From positions 1-40,753 of the forward strand of contig CAZENQ010000021.1 in assembly GCA_964513655.1 (NCBI GenBank): DNA of 40,753 nucleotides. Reading direction: 5' to 3'. A program made the translations under genes and the position numbers. Source of the stretch: G020350405 sp964513655 (lineage in GTDB: Bacteria; Planctomycetota; Phycisphaerae; Sedimentisphaerales; Anaerobacaceae). Position 1 is the first letter of the stretch, and each line of letters begins with the position of its first letter. This document shows positions 7,301 through 15,527 of this stretch, piece after piece. Under the pieces are notes generated by a model, which searched no databases, had not been told where the DNA came from, and saw nothing but the letters and a program-made list of their open reading frames with translations.

Positions 7301-8980
7301 TTATTTTTCTCTGTAGTAATCTACGCCGAGGACATCGAGGCGTTTGTAGTGGCTCTGCAGTCTGCTGGAGAAATCGTCCCAGTTTCGCAGTTCCTTGGGC
7401 GACCAAAGCGTTTCGGCGAGGGCAGTCAGCCGGGGGTAGGCGCGCGAATCGATTTCTTCCTGCGGGGCAACCTCGGTCCAGACGTTGCCCTCGCCGCCGA
7501 GGATGTGGCGCTGCTGCTGTGCAGTCAGGCCCTCGGGGAGCGGCTCAAAGGTATAGACTTTCTCTGTTGGCAGGACGCTCATCCAGTAGGGAAAGGAAGC
7601 GGCCTGCTCTTTGGAGTGCGGATAGTCGAAATAGCAGTGGGTGGTGGGAGATGCGACGACATCATGTCCTTGTTTTGCGGCCGCGACAGCGCCTTTCATT
7701 CCGCGCCAGGACTGAACGGTGGCCTGGGGGGCGAGGCCGCCCTCTAAAATTTCGTCCCAGCCGATGAGGCGTCGGTTTTTGCTGAGCAGAACCTTCTCAA
7801 TGCGCTTGACGAAATAACTTTGGAGCTCGTGCTCGTCTTTTAGGCCTTCGGTCTTGATTCTTTCCTGACATTTCGGGCATTCCTTCCAGCGTTTCTTGGG
7901 ACACTCGTCGCCGCCGATATGGATATAGGGGGACGGAAACAGCTCGACCACCTCGCTCAAGACGTCCTCGAGGAACTCAAAAGTTTTCTCATTGCCGGCG
8001 CAGTAAACGTCCTCGGAGATACCCATGGTATTTTGAACCTTGAACGGTCCGCCTGTGCAGGATAATTCCGGATAGGCAACCAACGCACTGGAAGAATGGC
8101 CGGGCATCTCGATTTCGGGAACTACTATAACGTAGCGGCTCCTGGCATAGTCCACGATGTCCTTGATATCGTCCTGGGTGTAATAGCCTCCGTAAATCTC
8201 GTCGGTCTGGGGGGGCGGGTCATCCCAGGACCTGAGGTGGCCGGGGCCGGTATTGCGCCAGGCGCTGATTTCGGTGAGCCTGGGGTACTTTTTGATTTGG
8301 ACTCGCCAGCCCGGGTCATCGGTAAGGTGCCAGTGAAAGCGGTTCATCTTGTGGTAGGCGAGCAGGTCGATGTAGCGCTTTACGAAAGGCACGCTCATAA
8401 ACTGCCGACAGCAATCCAGCAATGACCCGCGCCAGGCGAAGCGGGGTTTATCTGTGATATCGACGCATGGAATCGTCCAATCAACGCCCAGGACTTTTTT
8501 TCTGGTTTCAATCTGCGGCGGCAGGAGCTGTCGAAGCGTCTGGACTCCGTAGAAAAGGCCGGGCGGCTGCGGCGCGCGGATGGTAACAAAATCCGGTTTG
8601 ACGACCAACTTGTACTCTTCGGGGCCGAGCCCAGTTTTTTTAATTCTTGTAGTGAGAATGATTGGGCCTGTGCCCCGTTCAGGGCCTCTGGGCCCCAGCG
8701 GCAGTACCGGCAGAGACAGGCCGGTGGGGGGCCTGAGTCGGTCGGCGAGGTATTTTGCAACTGCTTTTATCTCGGCGGCGTCGGGGCCGGCGTCTTCGTA
8801 GTATATAGCGCTTTTTGGCTTCAGTGTGAAGTGACCGTTGGTCAGTTTTGCTTGCATAGGTTTTGGAATGACGGTGATTTTAGCCTGCTCGGCTGCCCTC
8901 GGCACGGTGGCGCAACCAGTTACTGCCAGAAGGCTAATTATCGTGACAGTCAGCACGAAGCTTTTTGTTTGCTTTTTCAT
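7301..8980 (-). CDS. Beta-N-acetylhexosaminidase, GH20 family, lipoprotein
   Basis: Glycoside hydrolase that removes terminal N-acetylhexosamine from glycans such as chitin oligomers or glycoproteins. The 559-residue product begins with a lipoprotein signal (MKKQTKSF..., hydrophobic core, lipobox VTGC with Cys23), so it is probably anchored on the outer side of a membrane. A GH20b-type N-terminal domain (about 35-175) precedes the catalytic barrel. The catalytic Asp-Glu pair is in HIGGDEC (D358, E359). Other barrel landmarks are FHWHLTDDPGWR (215-226) and VPEIEMPGHSSS (288-298). AGGAG lies at good spacing upstream of the ATG. It appears monocistronic and fits the carbohydrate-degrading profile of the two secreted proteins nearby. 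Confidence 0.93.
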   Translation of the reverse strand: MKKQTKSFVLTVTIISLLAVTGCATVPRAAEQAKITVIPKPMQAKLTNGHFTLKPKSAIYYEDAGPDAAEIKAVAKYLADRLRPPTGLSLPVLPLGPRGPERGTGPIILTTRIKKTGLGPEEYKLVVKPDFVTIRAPQPPGLFYGVQTLRQLLPPQIETRKKVLGVDWTIPCVDITDKPRFAWRGSLLDCCRQFMSVPFVKRYIDLLAYHKMNRFHWHLTDDPGWRVQIKKYPRLTEISAWRNTGPGHLRSWDDPPPQTDEIYGGYYTQDDIKDIVDYARSRYVIVVPEIEMPGHSSSALVAYPELSCTGGPFKVQNTMGISEDVYCAGNEKTFEFLEDVLSEVVELFPSPYIHIGGDECPKKRWKECPKCQERIKTEGLKDEHELQSYFVKRIEKVLLSKNRRLIGWDEILEGGLAPQATVQSWRGMKGAVAAAKQGHDVVASPTTHCYFDYPHSKEQAASFPYWMSVLPTEKVYTFEPLPEGLTAQQQRHILGGEGNVWTEVAPQEEIDSRAYPRLTALAETLWSPKELRNWDDFSSRLQSHYKRLDVLGVDYYREK

Positions 8981-9073
8981 TTTGTGCTCCTTTTTAAAAA
9001 TTTTTTTAGCTGCGCCGGCAGTAATTTGCTGGCGAAGCGCCGGCTATATTGCTCACAGGTTTTGCGACGGGAG

Positions 9074-9913
9074 TCAGACTTCGACTGCCATTTCATTTAT
9101 CTGGGCATAGGTAAAGACGGGCCCATCGGTGCAGACGTACTTGCCGCCTATGTAGCAGTGGCCGCATTTGCCCACGCCGCACTTCATATGCCGCTCAAGC
9201 GTGGTGATAATATCCTGCTGGGCCCAGTCGGCGTCAAGCAGCTCTTTGATTGTGAAGTGAATCATAATTGGCGGGCCGCAGACGAAGGCCTTCGCTTTTG
9301 ACTGATTCTTGATTTTATCAATCAGGGTTGTTACGACACCGACATTGCCTGTCCAGCCCTCCTGATGCTTATCGATGGTGGTAAAGACGTCAAAACTGTT
9401 TTGCTGGCCCCATTCGTCTAATTCGGACGCGAAGACGATATCCTCTTTTGTTCTGGCGCCGTAGAGAGTAGTTGCCCGGCCGTAGTCATCTTTGTTGTCC
9501 ATGACGTAGTTTATTGCTGACCTTAGCGGTGCGAGTCCTATGCCGCCGGCGATGAAGATGAGGTCCTGACCGCGGAGCTCTTCGATGGGAAAAGAGTTTC
9601 CGTAAGGCCCTCTTATGCCCACCTCGTCGCCTTTTTTCAAACCTGCCAGCGCCCCGGTGACGAGACCGACATCGCGAACACACAACTCGAAAGAGCCTTT
9701 CTGAGAGGGGCTTGAACAGATTGAAATCGGCGCCTCGCCCGCTCCGAGGACGGAGACCTGCACAAACTGTCCGGGTCTGTAGTCGTTTTCGGCGCTGCTG
9801 TTACCCTTGCTTTTGTTCTTGAAGCGGAGCCTGTAAAGCCGGGTGTCGTACGTCAAGTTCCGTACGTTTTCTATTATGGCCGCTCGGGGAATAAATAAGT
9901 TGGTGTTGAACAC
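9074..9913 (-). CDS. FAD/NAD(P)-binding reductase subunit, sulfhydrogenase-gamma (HydG)-like
   Basis: The 279-residue product belongs to the ferredoxin-NADP reductase-like superfamily, closest by motif to sulfhydrogenase gamma, anaerobic sulfite reductase B and PyrK. An FAD domain has the RPGQFVQVSV...APISICSSP motif (about 45-75). An NAD(P) domain has GGIGLAPLRSA (about 117-127) and FVCGPPIM. A C-terminal [2Fe-2S] site is CGVGKCGHC...C (about 249-263). It probably exchanges electrons between NAD(P)H and the FeS subunit encoded just upstream. It starts one base after that gene ends (9913/9915), which implies translational coupling. It is last in the leftward fdhA operon. The specific pyridine nucleotide cannot be told from sequence. 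Confidence 0.85.
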   Translation of the reverse strand: MFNTNLFIPRAAIIENVRNLTYDTRLYRLRFKNKSKGNSSAENDYRPGQFVQVSVLGAGEAPISICSSPSQKGSFELCVRDVGLVTGALAGLKKGDEVGIRGPYGNSFPIEELRGQDLIFIAGGIGLAPLRSAINYVMDNKDDYGRATTLYGARTKEDIVFASELDEWGQQNSFDVFTTIDKHQEGWTGNVGVVTTLIDKIKNQSKAKAFVCGPPIMIHFTIKELLDADWAQQDIITTLERHMKCGVGKCGHCYIGGKYVCTDGPVFTYAQINEMAVEV

Positions 9914-9914
9914 T

Positions 9915-10958
9915 TTAACCTGCCCTTTCTATTTTGATGATGTTCTCAAGCCAATTGACATTTCCGACGCACGCGAGGCTGCAGCGTCCGCAGCCGACAC
10001 AGCCGCTGGTGCCAAATTCGTCTATCTGCTGCACAAGTTTATGTTGATACTTGCGTTTTATCATTTCGGCGCTCGTTCTTACGGGGTTGTTGCCGCCGGC
10101 CATTCTTGTGATACTTGAAAAGTAACACGCGTCCCACTGTCTGCTGCGGCGATTTTCACCCAGCGGAGTTGTTTGGTCTTTGACAGAGTAGCATGAACAG
10201 GTCGGGCACAAAAACAGACAAAGACCGCAGTTCTGACACCGCTCGCCAATATCCTCCCAAAGGTCCTCGCTGACATTTTCCTGCTTGAGGTTGTTATAAA
10301 CCTTTTGCAGGTCGAATTTCGGGGCGGTTTTTTTGGCCTGTTCAAGGAGCTGCCTGACGTCAATTTCAGCAGGCGGGCCGAAGAGGTCCTTGTATTTTTC
10401 AAATAGCTGCAGGCCCTTTTCAGAGCCGATTTGAACTGCGTAGCCATCGACCGAGGTTAGAAGCTGGATGTCGAAGCCATCCTGCAATACCGGTCCGGTT
10501 TCTGTGGATGTGCAGAAGCACTGGTCGTTCAACTCAGAACAGGCAACCGAGATGAGCACGGACTTTTGTCTCTTGGACAGGTAGTAATTGTCCTCGAAGT
10601 TGCGCTCGTAGAATTTGTCCAGCAGCTGGATACCGTTAACGTCGCAGGCTCTTACGCCGAACAGGACTATTTCTTCTTCGTCGTTGGCAGGCTCAATGCT
10701 GTCGTGAGAAGTGCCGGAGAAGGTGAACATGCATTCGTACTGTGGGAAGAAAAACTCTTTCGGGGATGTCGTTGTATTATCATAGTCGAAACAAATCTGA
10801 GCTGGGTCGGTTACGGGGAGGAAGTTGACATCCTCAAGGTCGTCGTTTCGAACCGGCGCTATTAATGTTTTTTCTTTGCATATCTGTTTGAGGAGCCGAG
10901 ACAGATTGTCCTTTGTAATGGAGGCGTTTTTAATTTCTATCTTTGATGTAACAGGCAT
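9915..10958 (-). CDS. FeS subunit, sulfhydrogenase-beta (HydB)/AsrA-like, of formate dehydrogenase
   Basis: The 347-residue soluble protein has two C-terminal [4Fe-4S] motifs: CQNCGLCLFLCPTCSC (about 243-258) and CVGCGRCSLAC (about 321-331). The N-terminal about 230 residues match the body of sulfhydrogenase beta and sulfite reductase A-type electron carriers (FGVRACDVNGIQLLD, about 104-118; CSELNDQCFC). It has AAGGAAAATAAT before the ATG and sits between fdhA and the flavoprotein. The likely role is to wire the FdhA active site to the FAD subunit. Because the same subunit type serves hydrogenases, sulfite reductases and other enzymes, the FDH link rests on the operon. Confidence 0.82.
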   Translation of the reverse strand: MPVTSKIEIKNASITKDNLSRLLKQICKEKTLIAPVRNDDLEDVNFLPVTDPAQICFDYDNTTTSPKEFFFPQYECMFTFSGTSHDSIEPANDEEEIVLFGVRACDVNGIQLLDKFYERNFEDNYYLSKRQKSVLISVACSELNDQCFCTSTETGPVLQDGFDIQLLTSVDGYAVQIGSEKGLQLFEKYKDLFGPPAEIDVRQLLEQAKKTAPKFDLQKVYNNLKQENVSEDLWEDIGERCQNCGLCLFLCPTCSCYSVKDQTTPLGENRRSRQWDACYFSSITRMAGGNNPVRTSAEMIKRKYQHKLVQQIDEFGTSGCVGCGRCSLACVGNVNWLENIIKIERAG

Positions 10959-10974
10959 ATTATTTTCCTTAGAG

Positions 10975-13011
10975 TTAATTTACCTTTTCCAGTCTTGCCG
11001 CACAGGCTTTGTACTCGCCCGTGCGGGCGATGGGACAAAAAGCATCGTTGGTCAGCAGATTTGCAGGGGCCTCAACATAGTGGAACGGCATCCACATAAC
11101 ACCTTCTTTGACCCTGTCGGAGACCCTTGCCTTTACCGTCAACTTGCCTCTGCGGGTTGAGACTTTGCAGTCGTCCATGTCCCTGATGCCGAGTTTGTCA
11201 CCGTCGTTTTTGTTGACTTCCACGAACATAAACGGGAACTCACGGTCGAGCAGGTGTGTCCTGCGGCTCATAGTGCCAACGTTATAATGGAACCTCATCC
11301 TGCCGGTACTTAGTATGAATGGGTATTGGTCGTCCGGGACCTCTGCAGGGGGCTTGTGTTCGATGCCGTGGAACTTTCCAAGCCCACGTGTGAACTTGCC
11401 CTTATGCAGATATTTTGTTCCGGGGTGATTCTTATCCAGGCACGGCCACTGAAGGCCGACCTTGCGGCACCTGTCATGGCTGATGCCGCCGTAAATCGGC
11501 GCCAGGGAGGCTATCTCGTCCATAACCTCAGCGGTACTTGCATAGTTAAACGGATAACCCATCCTTGTGGCTACTTCACATACTATCTGCCAGTCAGGTC
11601 TGCTGTTACCTATAGGTTCAATGGCCTTGTTTATAAGCTGGACCCTGCGTTCTGAATTGGTGAAGGTGCCGCTCTTTTCTGCGAAACTGGCTCCGGGCAG
11701 GACGACGTCGGCCATCTTGGCGGTCGGTGACATATAAATTTCGTGAACAACGAGAAATTCCAACTTCTCCAGAGATTCGCGGACTTCTGTGATATTGGGG
11801 TCACTGGTCAGCGGGTCTTCGCCGATGATGTACAGGCCTTTTATTTTTCCTGCTTTGGCCTGAATGACCTGGTCTGTTGTGGTAAGGCCCGGCTTGGGGC
11901 TTAGTTTTACGGCCCAGGCCTTTTCAAATTTTTCCTGGATGGCGGGGTTGTCAACTTTCTGATAGCCGACGTAGAAATTTGGCAGGGCGGCCATGTCACA
12001 GGCCCCCTGGACATTGTTCTGGCCCCGAAGCGGGTTTACTCCGCCCGACTCGACGCCGACGTTTCCCGTCAGCATCGCGAGGTTCGCCACGCTCATTACG
12101 TTCTCGGTGCCGACCGTGTGCTCGGTTATGCCGAGTGTATAAAGAGTCGAAGCCGGCTTCGTTTTGGCATAGAGTCTGGCCGCCTTGACCATTAGCTCTG
12201 CATCCACTCCGACTATGGGAGCGGTGTATTTGGGAGTGTATTTTTCCACGACCTTTTTGAGTTCCTCGAATCCTTCTGTTCGGGTCTTGACGTACTCTTT
12301 GGCTTCGAGCCCTTCTGAGATGATTACGTTCATCAGGCAGTTCAGCAGGGCGATGTCGGTTCCGGGATAGTGCTGGATGTGGATGTCGGCGTATTTTGCT
12401 GTATCTATTTTTCGCGGGTCACAGACGATAAGCTTCGCGTCTTTGTCTTTTGCAGTGCGAACACGCCAGCCAATCAAAGGGTGTGCCTCAGGCGTATTTG
12501 AGCCTATTGCGAATATGCACGCTGCGTCTTTTATCTCGTCAATTGAATTTGTCATTGCTCCGGAGCCGAATGCACGGACAAGTCCAGCCACGGTGGGGGA
12601 GTGACAGGTTCTTGCGCAGTGGTCGACGTTGTTTGTACCAAAGACGGCTCGTGCAAGCTTTTGGGCGAGGTAATTCAGCTCGTTGGTACAGCGGGCCGAA
12701 CCCCAAACTCCAAGGCTGTCGGGGCCATACTTTTGCTTAAGTTCACTGAATCTGTTTGCTACCAGGTCAAGGGCTTCGTCCCAGCCGGCCTCGGTGAACT
12801 TGCCGTTCTTTTTGAGCAGAGGCTCTTTTATTCTGTCGGCTGCTATCACGCCTTCCCAGGCGGTCGTGCCTTTTACGCAGAGCCTGCCCTGCGAGACGGG
12901 GTGGGTTTTGCTGGGAGCTACACCCACCAGCTCACCGTCTTTGACCTTCAGGTAGAGTCCGCATCCGGTGCCGCAGTATGGACACGTCGTTGGTATGTAC
13001 TTCAAATTCAT
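10975..13011 (-). CDS. fdhA: Formate dehydrogenase / CO2 reductase catalytic subunit (Cys form)
   Basis: Molybdenum- or tungsten-bis-pterin enzyme interconverting formate and CO2, the first step of the methyl branch of the Wood-Ljungdahl pathway. The product is 678 residues and co-linear with E. coli FdhF. The [4Fe-4S] motif is C10, C13, C17 and C45. The metal ligand is Cys136 in NVDHCARTCHSP (codon TGT), where selenocysteine stands in FdhF. Pterin-binding motifs include VCDPRKIDTAKYAD and NPLRGQNNVQGACDMAALP, plus the C-terminal molydopterin dinucleotide-binding domain. There is no twin-arginine signal, so it is cytosolic. The start is set at 13011 because GAGGAAAATA precedes it; an upstream ATG at 13050 would overlap the preceding gene and lacks the conserved alignment. 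Confidence 0.93.
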   Translation of the reverse strand: MNLKYIPTTCPYCGTGCGLYLKVKDGELVGVAPSKTHPVSQGRLCVKGTTAWEGVIAADRIKEPLLKKNGKFTEAGWDEALDLVANRFSELKQKYGPDSLGVWGSARCTNELNYLAQKLARAVFGTNNVDHCARTCHSPTVAGLVRAFGSGAMTNSIDEIKDAACIFAIGSNTPEAHPLIGWRVRTAKDKDAKLIVCDPRKIDTAKYADIHIQHYPGTDIALLNCLMNVIISEGLEAKEYVKTRTEGFEELKKVVEKYTPKYTAPIVGVDAELMVKAARLYAKTKPASTLYTLGITEHTVGTENVMSVANLAMLTGNVGVESGGVNPLRGQNNVQGACDMAALPNFYVGYQKVDNPAIQEKFEKAWAVKLSPKPGLTTTDQVIQAKAGKIKGLYIIGEDPLTSDPNITEVRESLEKLEFLVVHEIYMSPTAKMADVVLPGASFAEKSGTFTNSERRVQLINKAIEPIGNSRPDWQIVCEVATRMGYPFNYASTAEVMDEIASLAPIYGGISHDRCRKVGLQWPCLDKNHPGTKYLHKGKFTRGLGKFHGIEHKPPAEVPDDQYPFILSTGRMRFHYNVGTMSRRTHLLDREFPFMFVEVNKNDGDKLGIRDMDDCKVSTRRGKLTVKARVSDRVKEGVMWMPFHYVEAPANLLTNDAFCPIARTGEYKACAARLEKVN

Positions 13012-13033
13012 TATTTTCCTCAATTTTGCTGAG

Positions 13034-13816
13034 TTATTGTTTGCATTCAATCAAACTTGTCAATTCGTTCTTGGCCTGTCGCAGTTGATTTACAAGTTCA
13101 CCGCCGACCTCAAAGGCAGGTTCACTGCGTAAATCCGCCTCCTGCACTGCCGGTATGTAATTTATATTGGCTAAAACCGGCATGGTCAACTGGGATTTTA
13201 TTGTCTGAGTTTGCACCGTATCCGTAATTTTGTTTGCTATTGCCGCGACGGTTTTTATTCCCAGCTGTTGGCCCATTTTTGCGATGTTGTTAGCGGTTTC
13301 AATGCTTCTTCGGCCGGGCTCGGCAATGACAACCAAAGCGTCGATTCCCTGAATACTGGCTCTTCCCATAAACTCCACGCCCGCCGCCAGGTCCACGAGG
13401 ACCAATTCCTGCCTTTGCAGTATTGTATGGGTAAGCAGGGCCTTCAGGAAGGCCCCTTCGGGGCAGGCACAGCCGGCACCGGCCTGGGTAATACCCCCTA
13501 AAATAAGTAATTTTACGCCGTTGAGTTTAACCTGGTATTTCTCGGGTAAATCACTCACCTCGGGATTTAACTTGAAGTATGCTCCCACTGCCTCCCTGGT
13601 TGTGCCGGTGCGTTCGGCGATTAGCTGCTTCATTTTTATAAGTGGCTCGCCGGTTTTGGACGAGTCTATTCCGAAGGCCAAGGCAAGGTTGGTATTCGGG
13701 TCGGCATCGATGGCCAGGACATCAAGACCATCCTCGGCAAAGAGCTGGGCCCAGACCGCACAGACCGTGGTCTTACCTACGCCGCCTTTACCACCAATTG
13801 CTATTTTTGCACCCAT
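13034..13816 (-). CDS. CooC-type nickel/maturation ATPase
   Basis: MinD/ArsA-like P-loop ATPase of 260 residues. The P-loop is GGKGGVGKTT (8-17) with the deviant signature Lys. A nickel-ligand type CxC lies at C116 and C118 (GAGCACPEG). Family members load nickel into CO dehydrogenase or acetyl-CoA synthase at the expense of ATP. It is encoded between the DUF3786-like gene and fdhA, not in the acs cluster, where a second CooC-like gene lies at 28471-29223. The two differ considerably in length between the P-loop and CxC. This copy may serve one nickel enzyme (CODH or ACS) and the other its partner, which is inference. Confidence 0.85.
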   Translation of the reverse strand: MGAKIAIGGKGGVGKTTVCAVWAQLFAEDGLDVLAIDADPNTNLALAFGIDSSKTGEPLIKMKQLIAERTGTTREAVGAYFKLNPEVSDLPEKYQVKLNGVKLLILGGITQAGAGCACPEGAFLKALLTHTILQRQELVLVDLAAGVEFMGRASIQGIDALVVIAEPGRRSIETANNIAKMGQQLGIKTVAAIANKITDTVQTQTIKSQLTMPVLANINYIPAVQEADLRSEPAFEVGGELVNQLRQAKNELTSLIECKQ

Positions 13817-13919
13817 TTCGAATGAGACGCTTAAGTAAAATCGATTATTTTGCAGTTATTGATTATAGCGTTCGGTTTTCTGTTATCAACGAAAAGTAAC
13901 GGCGCAGAATGGGAAGGTT

Positions 13920-14519
13920 CTAACCAGCTTGCTCAGCAGCTTCGACCAATGTTTTGATGGTAAGGTTGGCGGCTGCCCAGAGCGCATCAAGCACCAGCTG
14001 AGATGCCGCGATCTGGTCGAAGAGAATTGACGCTCTGGCAGGGAATTGGTCATCACCCCGCCATATCACTATTGTTAGAGCGACTCGCGGCAAAATGTAC
14101 AGTTCAATAGCGGCATCGCCGAATTTGTATTTTTTGGCACCGAACCGGTCTATAAACCCATAAAGCTGTTCGGGATTTTGGCCGAAGGTTTTTTCCAATT
14201 TATCGGTGTTGAGCTTGTGTGGTCCTCTGAAGAAGAACTGGCCTCCCGGCAGGGCCTGCACGGGGGTCAGTTTGCCGGCAGCCGGCAAATCCTGCGAGTT
14301 TATCAGGTACGCAAGGATGCAAAGCTCCTCGATGAAACCCGCAGGCGAACGGTCCTTTGCTGCAAGCACCTGTTTTTGTGAGAGATTGACCGTGTATTCG
14401 CTGTTTAGCAGCGTTATGAGGTAACGCTTGGGATTATCAAAATATTGACACTTTGCCCGCTGGGCGGTCTGCGGCCCGTCGAGCGTTAGAAGTTGCTGCC
14501 AGAGACCTTCATTTGCCAT
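13920..14519 (-). CDS. DUF3786-like protein
   Basis: 199 residues, soluble, with no signal peptide or membrane segment. It resembles DUF3786 proteins of anaerobes (pattern LLNSEYTVN...GFIEELCILAYLI...GGQFFFRGPHKL...FGDAAIELYILPRVALTIVIWRGDDQFPARASILFD). Such proteins are often encoded next to corrinoid or Wood-Ljungdahl genes, but their function is unknown to me. It is first in the leftward operon, about 100 bp before the CooC-like gene. Its promoter is at 14603-14631. The ribosome-binding site is weak. Name by family only. Confidence 0.65.
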   Translation of the reverse strand: MANEGLWQQLLTLDGPQTAQRAKCQYFDNPKRYLITLLNSEYTVNLSQKQVLAAKDRSPAGFIEELCILAYLINSQDLPAAGKLTPVQALPGGQFFFRGPHKLNTDKLEKTFGQNPEQLYGFIDRFGAKKYKFGDAAIELYILPRVALTIVIWRGDDQFPARASILFDQIAASQLVLDALWAAANLTIKTLVEAAEQAG

Positions 14520-14602
14520 TTCGCTGCTTAACCTGTTGGATTTGCGGATATCGAACCATTTTGCCCTTTTACGTCGTCCGGAGTTATGTTGCCCGAAGGC
14601 TC

Positions 14603-14631
14603 ATAATATCGAACGCGATTTATATATGCAA
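14603..14631 (-). promoter_or_regulatory. Promoter of the leftward fdhA operon
   Basis: On the minus strand TTGCAT (14631-14626) and TATTAT (14608-14603) are spaced by 17 bp. This would give a leader of about 75 nt before the DUF3786-like start at 14519. Confidence 0.5.
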
Positions 14632-14700
14632 CAAATGTCTCTACAACTGTGCATAACCGGCGTTTTGGTGGATTGATGGATAATGGACGGTAAAAAAACT

Positions 14701-14729
14701 TTGCAATTGCTCTCAATATCGTGTAGGAT
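14701..14729 (+). promoter_or_regulatory. Promoter of the rightward ferredoxin/diaphorase operon
   Basis: TTGCAA (14701-14706) and TAGGAT (14724-14729) are spaced by 17 bp. It is back-to-back with the leftward promoter, with 69 bp between the two -35 boxes, enough for a shared regulator site. No clear operator was seen. Confidence 0.4.
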
Positions 14730-14735
14730 GCTATT

Positions 14736-14981
14736 TTTTTACAATAGAGCTGGTTTTATTTGGGATATTTCAAATAAGAAGGCTGTTTGTGAGATTGTTA
14801 AAGTAGGAGATTAAGGAACCCTCCATCGCCAAGAGCGTATTATTAGGGAGGGGTAGCCGGTAGAGATATAGGCAGATGCTGTCGGGTATGATTGGTCTTT
14901 ATGGCTTAAAAACTCGGTTTTTACAGGCCCTGGCTGCAAAAGCAGTGGCACGCGATTTGTGTGGTTTTTTGGGATAAGGTA
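14736..14981 (+). other. Long structured leader of the rightward operon
   Basis: About 245 nt lie between the predicted transcription start and ATG 14982. A hairpin CCCTCC (14819-14824)/GGAGGG (14847-14852) has a 22-nt loop, followed by a GGTAGCC/ATAGGC-rich segment. A short CTGC-AAAA-GCAG hairpin (14934-14945) is near the start codon. I do not recognise a known riboswitch class. No open frame is credible here. Confidence 0.35.
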
Positions 14982-15527
14982 ATGGGTAAGGTCATAGTGG
15001 TAAATATCGAGAAGTGTCTGGCATGCAAAAGCTGTGAAATCGCCTGTGCTGTGGCGCACTCGGAGTCGAAAGTGCTTGAAGCGGCTATTTGTGAGTCGCC
15101 TAAGTCTCAGCGGCGTCTGACGGTAGAGGCGGTGGCTGAATTTGCAGTACCTCTGCAGTGCAGACATTGTGAAGATGCGCCCTGTATCGCGGTTTGCCCA
15201 ACGGGGGCAATTCACCGGCACGGGGCTGAGGACCCTGTTTTGATTAATCCGGATTTGTGCATTGGCTGTAAGTTTTGCCTTATAGTTTGCCCATTTGGAG
15301 TTATTAATGTATCACGGGACGGTAAGGCTGTGGTCAAGTGCGACCTCTGTGTAGACAGGACGAAGACCGGTGCACCACCTGCCTGCGTCGAAGCCTGTCC
15401 AACAAAAGCGCTGAAACTGGTGGATGAAAAGGAATTGGCTGCTGATAAGCGCAAGGTTGCTGCCGGCGAGGCTGCCTTATCGGCTCAGCAAAATAATTAC
15501 AAACAAAAGCAGAAAGAGAATAAGTAG
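14982..15527 (+). CDS. HycB/CooF-like polyferredoxin (four [4Fe-4S])
   Basis: 181-residue soluble electron carrier with the four-cluster layout of formate dehydrogenase beta / HycB / CooF proteins: CLACKSCEIAC (C12, C15, C18, C22), CRHCEDAPCIAVCP, CIGCKFCLIVCP and CDLCVDRTKTGAPPACVEACP. A charged, probably flexible C-terminal tail follows (KRKVAAGEAALSAQQNNYK). HycB-type proteins link FdhA to hydrogenase in the hydrogen-dependent CO2 reductase, and CooF serves CO dehydrogenase. Either partner is encoded here, so it could connect FdhA or CooS to the diaphorase downstream. The ATG at 14982 follows AAGG closely; a GTG at 14961 is possible. The stop overlaps the next start by one base. Confidence 0.85.
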   Translation: MGKVIVVNIEKCLACKSCEIACAVAHSESKVLEAAICESPKSQRRLTVEAVAEFAVPLQCRHCEDAPCIAVCPTGAIHRHGAEDPVLINPDLCIGCKFCLIVCPFGVINVSRDGKAVVKCDLCVDRTKTGAPPACVEACPTKALKLVDEKELAADKRKVAAGEAALSAQQNNYKQKQKENK

